Part shown: piece by piece, positions 53,153-61,716 of the stretch
Layout of the letters: each line of letters opens with the position of its first letter
How positions within the stretch are numbered: the first letter of the stretch is position 1
Assembly (NCBI RefSeq): GCF_007829875.1
Contig: NZ_VIWV01000001.1
Location: 992,001 to 1,056,000 of the forward strand
Length of the DNA: 64,000 nucleotides
DNA from: Streptomyces capillispiralis
Lineage (GTDB): Bacteria > Actinomycetota > Actinomycetes > Streptomycetales > Streptomycetaceae
Direction of reading: 5' to 3'
Program-made: the position numbers and the translations under genes
The notes under the pieces: model-generated
Told to the model about the DNA's origin: nothing
Database searches by the model: none
The model's input: the letters and a program-made list of their open reading frames with translations, nothing else

Positions 53153-54490
53153 TCAGCCGAGGTAGGCGAGGCCGGGGTGGACGGCCGTGTAGCCGTCGAC
53201 CAGACGCCGGGCCACCGTCACCGAGTCCACGAGCGGATGCAGGGCGAACGCCTTGACCGCCGTCGCACGGGAGCCCGAGCGGGCGGCGGCCAGCACCTCG
53301 CGCTCGACGGCCTTGACGGCGCAGACCAGGCCGGTGGCGTGGTCGGGCAGCGGGTCCACGGACACGGGGTGCGCGCCGTTGGCGTCCACGAGACAGGGGA
53401 CCTCGATGACGGCGTCCCCGTCCAGCGCGGCGAGGGTGCCGCGGTTGCGGACGTTGAGGATGAGGGTGGTGCGTTCGTCGCGGGCGATGGCCCGCATCAG
53501 GGCGAGGGCCACCTTCTCGTAGCCGCCGGACAGGTCGTCGGCCTCGCGCTCGCCCGCGCCCGCCGCCTCCCGGTTCTCGGCCATGTAGGTGGCCTCCCGT
53601 TCGGCGCGCGTGCGCTCCCACAGGTCCAGGGCGGAGACCGCGGGGTCCTCGGTCCCGGCGTAGAACCGGGCCTGCTGGTCGTGCAGGAACGCGCCCCGGG
53701 TCCGCTCCGCCCGCTGGTAGGCGTGCACGGCCTCGCGGTTGAAGTAGTAGTAGTGCAGGTACTCGTTGGGAACCGCGCCCAGGGAGCGGAGCCAGTCGGC
53801 GCCGAACAGCCGGCCCTCCTCGAAGGAGCCGAGCAGTGCGGGATCGGCGAGCAGGCGCGGGAGTTCGTCCCGGCCGGCGACCCGCAGGCCGCGCACCCAG
53901 CCGAGGTGGTTGAGGCCGACGTAGTCGATCCACGCCTCCCCCGGCCGTGCGCCGAGCACCCGGGCGATACGGCGGCCGAGACCGACCGGTGAGTCGCAGA
54001 TGCCGATGACGCGGTCGCCGAGGTGGTGGGACATGGCCTCGGTGACCAGTCCGGCGGGGTTGGTGAAGTTGATGACCCAGGCGTCGGGGGCGAGGCGGGC
54101 CACCCGGCGGGCGATGTCGACGGCGACGGGGACGGTGCGCAGACCGTAGGCGATGCCGCCCGCGCCGACCGTCTCCTGGCCGAGCACGCCCTCGGCGAGG
54201 GCGACCCGTTCGTCGTTCGCCCTGCCCTCCAGGCCGCCGACGCGGATCGCGGAGAAGACGAAGTCGGCGCCGGTGAGCGCCTCGTCGAGGTCGGTGGTGG
54301 CGCTCACCTCGGGGGCGCCGGGCACACCGGCGGCCTGCTCGGCGAGGACGCGGGTGACCGCGCGCAGCCGGCCGGCGTCCACGTCGTGCAGGACGACCCG
54401 GGTCACCCGTCCCGGGGCACGGTCCGCGAGCAGCGCCCCGTGGACCAGCGGCACGCGGAACCCTCCGCCGCCCAGAATCGTCAGCCTCAC
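53153..54490 (-). CDS. GH4 family glycosidase (6-phospho-beta-glucosidase-like)
   Basis: A 445-residue NAD+- and Mn2+-dependent glycosidase. The Rossmann start LTILGGGGFRVP, INFTNPAGLVTEAM and the metal ligands in GICDSPVG (Cys) and GLNHLGWVRGL (His) are all present, so the GH4 redox-elimination site looks intact. Relatives hydrolyse 6-phospho-beta-glucosides or unphosphorylated glycosides. GTG 54490 follows GGAAGG at eight bases. No PTS or ABC transporter is adjacent. Confidence 0.9.
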   Translation of the reverse strand: MRLTILGGGGFRVPLVHGALLADRAPGRVTRVVLHDVDAGRLRAVTRVLAEQAAGVPGAPEVSATTDLDEALTGADFVFSAIRVGGLEGRANDERVALAEGVLGQETVGAGGIAYGLRTVPVAVDIARRVARLAPDAWVINFTNPAGLVTEAMSHHLGDRVIGICDSPVGLGRRIARVLGARPGEAWIDYVGLNHLGWVRGLRVAGRDELPRLLADPALLGSFEEGRLFGADWLRSLGAVPNEYLHYYYFNREAVHAYQRAERTRGAFLHDQQARFYAGTEDPAVSALDLWERTRAEREATYMAENREAAGAGEREADDLSGGYEKVALALMRAIARDERTTLILNVRNRGTLAALDGDAVIEVPCLVDANGAHPVSVDPLPDHATGLVCAVKAVEREVLAAARSGSRATAVKAFALHPLVDSVTVARRLVDGYTAVHPGLAYLG

Positions 54491-54592
54491 GTCCGCACCC
54501 TTCCGCCCACGACGACCGTGGACGACCCTACTCGCCCGGGAGGGGGCCGCCGCCGGATTCCCCGCCCGGCTCCCCGCACACCACCCGCGGGT

Positions 54593-54638
54593 CGTCCCCC
54601 ACCTGCCCGAAACCGCGTCCCCCACCTGCCCGAAACCG
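54593..54638. repeat. 23-base tandem duplication in a divergent promoter region
   Basis: The unit starting CGTCCCCCACCTGCCCGAAA occurs exactly twice, at 54593-54615 and 54616-54638, with a related CCCCGAAATCC just after. It lies between the GH4 gene (minus) and the sensor kinase (plus). It could be a duplicated response-regulator site or a replication slip. Confidence 0.75.
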
Positions 54639-54722
54639 TCCCCGAAATCCCTCTCACCGGTGAGGACCGGGCTCCCCCGCCCTCGTGATACTGGAACGGC
54701 CCCCCGCCCCGAGGAGCCGCTC

Positions 54723-55916
54723 ATGTCCCTCCGGTCCGCCTTCGCGCCGGTCGTCACCCGCTGGCGCACGGCGAATCCGTACGCCCTCGACACGGCGCTG
54801 GCCGCGCTCGTGCTGTTCGCCGTGTCCCTGCAGTGGATCTTCCCCGACGAGGGGGACGACCGGCTGAGCCTGCTGGGCTGGCTGCTGGGCGCCGCCACGG
54901 CCGTACCGCTCGTCTGGCGGCGCCGGTCCCCGTGCGGCGCCGCGTGGGCGGTGTCGGCCGCCACCCCGGCGCAGGCGCTCTACCACGCGCCCCCGCCGGA
55001 CGTGATGTACGGCGGGATGGTCGTCCTGTACACGATGGCCGCCCTGGCCCGGCCCTGGCAGCGCCGGATGATGCTCGCGGGCTGGGTGATCGGCGTCGTC
55101 GTGACCATGCAGCACCAGGCGGACAAGCAGCCCTTCGAGTACGCCTTCCATCTGATGGGCCTCGTCTGCGCCTACGCCCTCGGCGTGCTCGCCCGGGTCC
55201 AGCGCGCCTACACCACCGAACTGGAGGACCGGGCGCGCCGGCTGGAGCGGGAGCGGGCCGCCGACACCGCGCGGGCCCGGGCGGAGGAACGCTCGCGGAT
55301 CGCCCGGGACATGCACGACATCCTGGCGCACGCGGTGAGCCTGATGGTGGTGCAGGCGGAGGCCGGGCCGGTGGTGGTGCGCAAGGACCCGGAGCGCGCG
55401 GAGGCCACCTTCGACACCATCGCCACGACCGGCCGGGAGGCGATGGCCCAGCTGCGGCGGATCCTCGGCGTGCTGAAGGAGGAACGGCCGGACGGGGAGG
55501 CGACGCGGCTGCCGCAGCCGAGCGTGGCCGCCCTGCCGCGGCTCGTGCGCCAGGTGCGGGAGTCCACGGGGCTGCGCACCGAACTGCGCACCACGGGTGA
55601 GCCCCGTCCGCTGCCCTCGGACACCGGGATCGCGGCCTATCGTGTGGTCCAGGAAGCACTCACCAACACGGTGAAGCACGCCCGCGCCTCCCGCGCGGTG
55701 GTGGAGCTGGACTGGGCGGAGGACCAGGTGACCCTCACGGTGACGGACGACGGACGGGGCCCGTCCGCGCCGGTCGGCGGACACGGGCTGATCGGCATCC
55801 GGGAGCGGGCGGCCGCCTGCGGGGGCAGCGCGGAGACCGGCAGCGGTCCGGACGGCGGTTTCCGGGTCGTCGTACGCCTGCCCGTGGCCGCCGACCGGCA
55901 GGGGGCCCTCGGGTGA
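54723..55916 (+). CDS. NarL-type two-component sensor histidine kinase
   Basis: A 397-residue membrane kinase. Four to five N-terminal helices (about residues 20-155) replace a classic sensor domain; a coiled-coil (QRAYTTELEDRARRLERERAADTARARAEER) leads to the HisKA_3 box with phosphoacceptor His198 (IARDMHDILAH). The HATPase domain follows (AYRVVQEALTNTVKHAR, VTDDGRGP, GLIGIRERAAACGG). ATG 54723 has GAGGAG upstream. The partner regulator begins inside its stop codon. Confidence 0.92.
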   Translation: MSLRSAFAPVVTRWRTANPYALDTALAALVLFAVSLQWIFPDEGDDRLSLLGWLLGAATAVPLVWRRRSPCGAAWAVSAATPAQALYHAPPPDVMYGGMVVLYTMAALARPWQRRMMLAGWVIGVVVTMQHQADKQPFEYAFHLMGLVCAYALGVLARVQRAYTTELEDRARRLERERAADTARARAEERSRIARDMHDILAHAVSLMVVQAEAGPVVVRKDPERAEATFDTIATTGREAMAQLRRILGVLKEERPDGEATRLPQPSVAALPRLVRQVRESTGLRTELRTTGEPRPLPSDTGIAAYRVVQEALTNTVKHARASRAVVELDWAEDQVTLTVTDDGRGPSAPVGGHGLIGIRERAAACGGSAETGSGPDGGFRVVVRLPVAADRQGALG

Positions 55917-56584
55917 GCATCCGGGTGGTCGTCGCCGACGACCAGGAGCTGGTGCGGGCCGGGTTCGGGATGATCCTGGACGCGCAGGACGACATCGAGG
56001 TGGTCGCCGAGGCCGGGGACGGCGAGGAGGCCGTCGCGGCGGTCCGCCGGCACACCCCGGACGTGCTGCTGCTCGACATCCGCATGCCGGTGATGGACGG
56101 CCTGGAGGCGGCCCGCCGGGTGTGCGCGCAGTCGGGCTGCAAGGTGGTCATGCTGACCACCTTCGACCTGGACGAGTACGTGTACGAGGCGCTGTACGCG
56201 GGTGCCAGCGGCTTCCTGCTGAAGGACGTCCGCCGGGACGACCTGGTGCACGCGGTGCGGGTGGTCGCGGCCGGTGACTCGCTGCTCGCGCCGGCGGTGA
56301 CCCGGCGGCTGGTCGCGGACATCGTGCGGCGCCGCCGGGAGCGGGCCGCGGCCGAGTCCGCGACCCCGCAGCGCCTGGACGCGCTCACCGCGCGCGAGGT
56401 GGAGACGCTGCGGCTGCTGGCCCGGGGCCTGTCCAACGCGGAGATCGCCACGACCCTGTTCGTCAGCGAGCACACCGTCAAGACCCATGTGAGCAACGTG
56501 CTGAGCAAGCTCGGTCTCAGGGACCGGGTGCAGGCGGTGATCTGCGCCTACGAGACGGGTCTGATCACCCCGAGCTCCCCCTGA
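55913..56584 (+). CDS. NarL/FixJ-family response regulator
   Basis: A 223-residue regulator with receiver domain (VVVADDQELVRAGFGMIL; phosphoacceptor Asp55 in LLLDIRMP; switch residues MLTTF and LLKDV) and LuxR-type HTH (LTAREVETLRLLARGLSNAEIA, LFVSEHTVKTHVSNVLSKLGL). GTG 55913 overlaps the kinase stop (GTGA). It most likely controls the MMPL transporter gene that follows 129 bases later. Confidence 0.94.
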   Translation: MSIRVVVADDQELVRAGFGMILDAQDDIEVVAEAGDGEEAVAAVRRHTPDVLLLDIRMPVMDGLEAARRVCAQSGCKVVMLTTFDLDEYVYEALYAGASGFLLKDVRRDDLVHAVRVVAAGDSLLAPAVTRRLVADIVRRRRERAAAESATPQRLDALTAREVETLRLLARGLSNAEIATTLFVSEHTVKTHVSNVLSKLGLRDRVQAVICAYETGLITPSSP

Positions 56585-56713
56585 CGGGTGAGCGAGGGGG
56601 CGCTCTCCCCCGTACGGGCGAGGGCCGCGAACCCCTCTCTCCGGCGATCCGGCGACCGGGCCCGCGGCACGAGTCTGGGGGTGATGACGACCCCTCACTC
56701 GCCGGGAGGAACC

Positions 56714-58822
56714 GTGCTTTCCGCACTCGCCCGGGCGGCGACCCGCCGCCCCTTGACCGTGATGCTCCTGTGGGGGCTCTTTCTGCTGCTGGGCTTCGGG
56801 CTGGGGACGGGCGTCTTCGCGCGCCTCTCCGACAACGTGCCCGAAGTCCCCGGAACCGAATCGGAGTCGGCCGCGCAGTACCTGGACCGGGTGGACCCGG
56901 CGGGCGAGTCGATCTCCGGGGTGGTGGCCGGCACCGCCGTCGCGGACCCGGGGCTGCGGGCCGAGGTGGAGCGGGCCGTGGCCGACGTCCGGGAGGTCCC
57001 CGGCGTCGCCGCGGTGCCCGACCCGTACACCACGCCCGGTCTGACCGCCGAGGACGGGCGGGCGCTGCTCATCCCCGTAACCCTGGAGGGCGGTCTCGAC
57101 GACGACGCCGAGGAGCGGACGCTGGACGCGGCGGCCGAGCGGATCAGGGAGATCGACGCGCCCGACGTCCATGTGAGCGGGGGGCCGCTGCTCGGGCAGC
57201 AGCTCGGTGAGCGGGCCCAGGAGGACGTGAAGAACGCGGAGCTGATCTCCCTGCCGGTGGTGCTGGCCCTGCTCCTCGCGGTGTTCGGCGGGCTGCGCTC
57301 GGCCCTGCTGCCGCTGGTGATCGCCGTCAGCGGGATCGCGGGGGCGTTCCTCGCGCTGTTCGCCTTCAGCGGGGTCACCGACATCTCGGTGTACGCGATC
57401 CAGGTGACGACGATGCTGGGGCTCGGGCTCGCCGTGGACTACGCGCTGCTGATGCTGGTGCGGTTCCGGGAGGAGCGCCGGCACACCGAGGACGTCGTGG
57501 AGGCGGTGCACCGCACGGTCGCGGCGGCCGGGCGGACGGTGCTGTTCTCCGGGCTCACCGTGGCCGTCAGCCTCACCGGTCTGCTGGTCTTCCCGAGCGT
57601 TTTCCTGCGCAGCATGGGTCTGGCGGTGGCCGCCGTGGTCGTCATCGACATGCTGGCCGCGCTCACCCTGCTGCCCGCGCTGCTGGCCCGGTTCGGCGGG
57701 CGGATCGCCCCGGCGAAGACGCGGCCCGGGGGCGAGGAGGGCCGGTCCTTCGCGCGCGTCGCCCGCTTCGCGGCCCGGCGCAGGATCGCCGTACTGGCCG
57801 TCGTCGTACCGGCGTTGCTGGTGCTGGCGCTGCCGGTGTCCGGGATGAGCATCGCCGTGGGCGACGCCCGGCAGCTGCCCACGGACACCGAGGCGCGGCA
57901 GGTGCACGACACGGTCGGCGCCCACTTCCCGGCGGGCACGGGGGTCTCGCCGGTCACGGTGGTGGTCGGGCCCGGTGCCGACGCCGCGACCGCCGGCCGG
58001 ATCGAGGCGCTGTCGCCGGCCACCACCGGGCGCGAACTGCCCGGCGGCGCCACGGTGCTGGAGATCCGGCCGCCCGGCCCGGCCGACGGGAAGGAGGCGA
58101 CCGAGCTGGTCGAGCGGGTGCGGGAGCTGCGCGGCGACGAACCGGTCGAGGTGACCGGCACGGCGGCCCGGCTGGTCGACTTCCGCGAGATGCTCGCCGA
58201 GCGGGGGCCGTGGGCGGCCCTGACCGTCCTGGCCGGCATCTTCGTGCTGCTGTTCGCGTTCACCGGTTCCGTGCTGCTGCCCCTGCGCACCATCGCGACG
58301 ACAGTGCTCAGCCTGGCGGCCGCGCTCGGCGTGGTGGTGTGGGTCTTCCAGGACGGCCATCTGGCCGGGCTGCTGGGTGCGGAGGGCCTGGGCGCGCTGA
58401 GTCTCACCGCGCCGCCGCTGATCATCGCGATCGCGTTCGGGCTCGCCATGGACTACGAGCTGTTCATCCTGGCCCGGATGCGGGAGGCACGGCGGCTGAC
58501 GGGGGACGACCGGGAGGCCGTGGTGACGGGGCTGCGCCGCTCCGGCCGGGTGGTGACCTGCGCGGCGCTGCTGCTGGCGGTCGTCTTCGGGGCCTTCATG
58601 ACGGGCGGGTTCTCGCCCATCCTGCAGATCGGCCTGGGGCTCACCCTGGCGGTGCTCATCGACGCGACCGTCGTGCGGATGCTCCTGGTCCCGGCCACCA
58701 TGGCCCTGCTGGGCCGCCGCGCCTGGTGGGCGCCGGCGCCCCTGCGCCGGGCGCACGACCGCTTCGGTCTGCACGAGGAGCCGGTGGAGCAGCCCCGGCC
58801 GCGGGTGCCGACGGGGGTCTGA
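56714..58822 (+). CDS. MMPL-family RND exporter
   Basis: A 702-residue RND-type exporter with 11-12 helices in two halves, each with a large extracytoplasmic loop (about 35-165 and 385-500). Proton-relay regions GLGLAVDYALLMLVRFREE and IAFGLAMDYELFILARMREARR carry the expected Asp residues. Family members export lipids or drugs. GTG 56714 has GGGAGG four bases upstream; ATG 56684 is the alternative start ten codons earlier. The two-component system is directly upstream. Confidence 0.9.
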   Translation: MLSALARAATRRPLTVMLLWGLFLLLGFGLGTGVFARLSDNVPEVPGTESESAAQYLDRVDPAGESISGVVAGTAVADPGLRAEVERAVADVREVPGVAAVPDPYTTPGLTAEDGRALLIPVTLEGGLDDDAEERTLDAAAERIREIDAPDVHVSGGPLLGQQLGERAQEDVKNAELISLPVVLALLLAVFGGLRSALLPLVIAVSGIAGAFLALFAFSGVTDISVYAIQVTTMLGLGLAVDYALLMLVRFREERRHTEDVVEAVHRTVAAAGRTVLFSGLTVAVSLTGLLVFPSVFLRSMGLAVAAVVVIDMLAALTLLPALLARFGGRIAPAKTRPGGEEGRSFARVARFAARRRIAVLAVVVPALLVLALPVSGMSIAVGDARQLPTDTEARQVHDTVGAHFPAGTGVSPVTVVVGPGADAATAGRIEALSPATTGRELPGGATVLEIRPPGPADGKEATELVERVRELRGDEPVEVTGTAARLVDFREMLAERGPWAALTVLAGIFVLLFAFTGSVLLPLRTIATTVLSLAAALGVVVWVFQDGHLAGLLGAEGLGALSLTAPPLIIAIAFGLAMDYELFILARMREARRLTGDDREAVVTGLRRSGRVVTCAALLLAVVFGAFMTGGFSPILQIGLGLTLAVLIDATVVRMLLVPATMALLGRRAWWAPAPLRRAHDRFGLHEEPVEQPRPRVPTGV

Positions 58823-59000
58823 GCGCCCCGCGCGGCATGGTCGAACGCGCTGGCCCGCGCGGCGTCCGGGACCTCCCGGGCGCCGCGCCCGTCCTTCCGG
58901 GTGCCGCACGCCTCCCTCCGGGCGGGGCGCGCTTGCACCCTTTCGCGTCTTTCGAGAGGTGAACTCTCCCCGCCGTCAGGGAGTTTCACGGTGACACCTC

Positions 59001-59053
59001 TTGACGGCGCCACGCCCGCGGAGCACATTGGCGTCGGCTTGAGAGCGCTCTCA
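59001..59053 (+). promoter_or_regulatory. GH16 promoter with LacI-type palindrome
   Basis: A -35-like TTGACG (59001-59006) and -10-like CACATT (59024-59029), 17 bases apart, are followed by the perfect 14-base palindrome TGAGAGCGCTCTCA (59040-59053). The palindrome resembles the Streptomyces CebR box (TGGGAGCGCTCCCA). It sits at or just past the expected transcription start, ideal for repression, 67 bases before the ATG. The rest of the 298-base gap holds nothing else clear. Confidence 0.65.
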
Positions 59054-59120
59054 GCGAAGTTCCGGGCTCTCGAAGCACCTCCCTCACGCAGGCCGTCCGA
59101 ACCCGAGAGGGCATCCCCCC

Positions 59121-60524
59121 ATGAGAGACACCTCCGGCACTCCCCGCACCCCGCGCAGACCCCGTCCCCTGCGGCGGGCGCTGCTCGCCGTCGTCGGCAC
59201 GCTGGCCCTCGCCGCGGGCGCCGCGGGCGCGGCGAGCCCGTCCGCGAGCGCCTCCGTGCCGCCTCCCCCGTCGGGCTGGACCCAGGTCTTCGCCGACGAC
59301 TTCGAGGGCGCCGCGGGCAGCGGCGTCAACACCTCCCACTGGCAGTACGCGACCGGCAAGGGCTACCCGGGCGGCCCCGCCAACTGGGGCACCGGTGAAA
59401 TCGAGACGATGACCTCCAACCGGGACAACGTCTCGCTCGACGGCAGCGGCAACCTCCGCATCACCCCGCGCCGCGACGCCTCCGGCAACTGGACCTCCGG
59501 CCGCATCGAGACCAACCGCACCGACTTCCAGCCCCCGGCCGGCGGCAAGCTCCGCGTGGAGAGCCGCATCCAGGTGCCGAACGTCACCGGCGCCGCCGCC
59601 AAGGGCTACTGGCCGGCGTTCTGGATGCTGGGCGCCCCCTTCCGGGGCAACTACTGGAACTGGCCCGCCGTCGGCGAGCTGGACATCATGGAGAACACGC
59701 AGGGCATGAACACCGTGTTCGCCACGATGCACTGCGGCACCTCGCCGGGCGGCCCGTGCAACGAGACCAGCGGCATCGGCGGTTCGACCACCTGCTCGGG
59801 CATGACGTGCCAGGCCGGCTTCCACACGTACCGGATGGAGTGGGACCGCTCCACGAGCGTGGAGGAGATCCGCTTCTCCCTCGACGGCGTCAACTACCAC
59901 ACCGTGCGGGAGAACCAGGTCGACGCGACGACCTGGTCCAACGCCACGGACCACGGCTTCTTCATCATCCTCAACGTGGCGATGGGCGGCGGCTTCCCCG
60001 ACGCCTTCGGCGGCGGCCCGGACGCGGGCACCCAGCCCGGCCACTCGATGCTCGTCGACTACGTGCAGGTGCTGTCCTCCGGCGGCGGCACCACGCCCCC
60101 GCCGACCGGCGACCGCGACGCGTACAGCGCCATCCAGGCCGAGTCGTACGACGCCCAGTCCGGTGTGATGACCGAGTCGACCTCGGACTCGGGCGGCGGC
60201 CAGAACGTGGGTGCGGTGGCCCATGGTGACTGGCTGCAGTTCAAGGGCGTCACCTTCGGCTCGAACCCGGCCCGCCAGTTCTCCGCGCGGGTGGCGAGCG
60301 GCGCGGCCTCCGGCGTCAGCGGGCTGGTCGAGGTGCGTCTGGACAGCCGGAGCAACGCGCCCATCGGCAGTTTCGCGGTGGGCAGCACGGGCGGCTGGCA
60401 GTCCTGGCGGACGATCCCGGCGAACATCGGCTCCGTGACGGGCACGCACGACGTCTATCTGACCTTCACCAGCGGCCAGCCGGCGGACTTCGTGAACGTC
60501 AACTGGTTCACCTTCAGCCACTGA
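59121..60524 (+). CDS. Secreted GH16 endo-beta-1,3-glucanase with CBM6
   Basis: A 467-residue exported enzyme. The signal (RRALLAVVGTLALAAGAAGAAS) is followed by a GH16 domain (about 50-315) with catalytic Glu186 and Glu191 in GELDIMEN, and a CBM6 module (about 330-467; IQAESYDAQSGV, VEVRLDSRSNAPIGSFAV). It cleaves laminarin-type beta-1,3-glucan such as fungal walls. A palindromic LacI-type operator precedes it. A hairpin terminator follows. Confidence 0.92.
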   Translation: MRDTSGTPRTPRRPRPLRRALLAVVGTLALAAGAAGAASPSASASVPPPPSGWTQVFADDFEGAAGSGVNTSHWQYATGKGYPGGPANWGTGEIETMTSNRDNVSLDGSGNLRITPRRDASGNWTSGRIETNRTDFQPPAGGKLRVESRIQVPNVTGAAAKGYWPAFWMLGAPFRGNYWNWPAVGELDIMENTQGMNTVFATMHCGTSPGGPCNETSGIGGSTTCSGMTCQAGFHTYRMEWDRSTSVEEIRFSLDGVNYHTVRENQVDATTWSNATDHGFFIILNVAMGGGFPDAFGGGPDAGTQPGHSMLVDYVQVLSSGGGTTPPPTGDRDAYSAIQAESYDAQSGVMTESTSDSGGGQNVGAVAHGDWLQFKGVTFGSNPARQFSARVASGAASGVSGLVEVRLDSRSNAPIGSFAVGSTGGWQSWRTIPANIGSVTGTHDVYLTFTSGQPADFVNVNWFTFSH

Positions 60525-60554
60525 GCACCCCCCACACCGGCCCCTCCCGGCCGG

Positions 60555-60591
60555 GGAAGAGGGCTCCGCGCACCGCGTGGGGCCCTCTTCC
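60555..60591. terminator. Bidirectional hairpin terminator after GH16
   Basis: Arms 60555-60567 (GGAAGAGGGCTCC) and 60579-60591 pair in 12 of 13 positions around an 11-base loop. They lie between the convergent GH16 and AraC genes, so the hairpin can end both transcripts. Confidence 0.75.
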
Positions 60592-60630
60592 ACGTGTCCG
60601 GTCCGTTCGTGCGGCGACCGGCCGCGCGGG

Positions 60631-61569
60631 TCACCGCAGTTCCGCGCGGAACGCCGCCGGCGTGGTGTCGGTGTGCTGGTGGAAGAACTTCGAGAAGTTG
60701 GCCGCGTCCGGGAACCCGACGGCCGCCCCGACCCGGCCGATCGGCAGGTCGGTGTGGGCGAGGAGCCGCTTGGCCTCCAGCACCACGCGCTTGTCGATGA
60801 AGCCCTTGGGTGTCTCCCCGGTGGCGGCGCGCACCGCGCGCACCAGGGTGCGGCGCGAGTAACCGAGCGCGTCGGCGTAGGCGCTGACGCTGTGGTTGGT
60901 GGCGAAGCCGTGCTCCACCGCGTCCCGGAACCGGGTGAAGGCGGTGCCGGCGCGCTCGCGGTCCGCCGCGTCGGAGCTGGCCGCGAGGTGGGCCAGGCGC
61001 AGCAGGAACACGGTCAGGGAGTGCCGCAGCACGGCCGTGTGCAGGCTCAGCGGGAGGGTGGCCGTGTCCTCGTACTCGCGGCGCAGGTGGTCCAGGGCGG
61101 CTCGCAGGGCGGTCAGTTGGGCCGGGTCCGGGCGGAGCAGGGGCTGCCGGTCGTAGCGGTAGAGGCCGGTGGCCTCGACGGTGGCGCGGGGCAGGAAACC
61201 GGGCCGCATGGCGAGGACGGTTCCGCGGTACCCGCCGCCGGGCGAGAAACGGTGGACCTGCCCCGGGCGGATCCACAGCAGGTCGCCCGCCGCGGCCTCG
61301 TACTCGGTGAAGTCGACCATGTGCCGGACCGGTCCGGCGTCGAACAGCATCACGACGTGGAAGTCGATGCGGTGCACCCGGTCCGTCGGCGCGTCGGCGC
61401 GCCAGGTGCGGTCGGGGCCCATCGGGGCGATCTGCATGCCGACACCGAGAACGCTCCGGTCGACCGGGAAGGGGAAGGTTCTGATCCCGTCGCCGTCACC
61501 GTCGTCGTCCCCGCCGCCCCGTCCTCCGCTCCGCGGACCTGTGCCCGTCATGTCTCCCATGTCCGTCAT
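60631..61569 (-). CDS. AraC-family transcriptional regulator
   Basis: A 312-residue regulator. An N-terminal AraC-binding cupin (HRIDFHVVMLFDAGPVRHMVDF, GDLLWIRPGQVHRFSP) and a C-terminal double HTH (VSAYADALGYSRRTLVRAVR; IGRVGAAVGFPDAANFSKFFHQHTDTTPAAFR) are intact. The extreme N-terminus is Asp/Gly-rich. ATG 61569 is used; ATGs at 61560 and 61551 are possible. It converges on GH16 and is divergent from transketolase; its target is unknown. Confidence 0.88.
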   Translation of the reverse strand: MTDMGDMTGTGPRSGGRGGGDDDGDGDGIRTFPFPVDRSVLGVGMQIAPMGPDRTWRADAPTDRVHRIDFHVVMLFDAGPVRHMVDFTEYEAAAGDLLWIRPGQVHRFSPGGGYRGTVLAMRPGFLPRATVEATGLYRYDRQPLLRPDPAQLTALRAALDHLRREYEDTATLPLSLHTAVLRHSLTVFLLRLAHLAASSDAADRERAGTAFTRFRDAVEHGFATNHSVSAYADALGYSRRTLVRAVRAATGETPKGFIDKRVVLEAKRLLAHTDLPIGRVGAAVGFPDAANFSKFFHQHTDTTPAAFRAELR

Positions 61570-61716
61570 CCGAGTGCCGTGCCCACCTCGATCGTGCGCC
61601 CGGTGTCCCACTTTCACCACAGGCTGGCACACCTCGACCTGCCCCCGAAAAAGTCAGACTTTTACTGTTGAACGCATCAGAGGAGCTTTACCGCTCGGAT
61701 CGAGGACTTCTTGAAG

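Noticed and set aside
52996..53256. 86-residue plus-strand frame across the G-tract
   Set aside because: It runs into the antisense of the GH4 gene, lacks a ribosome site and reads as Gly/Arg low complexity.
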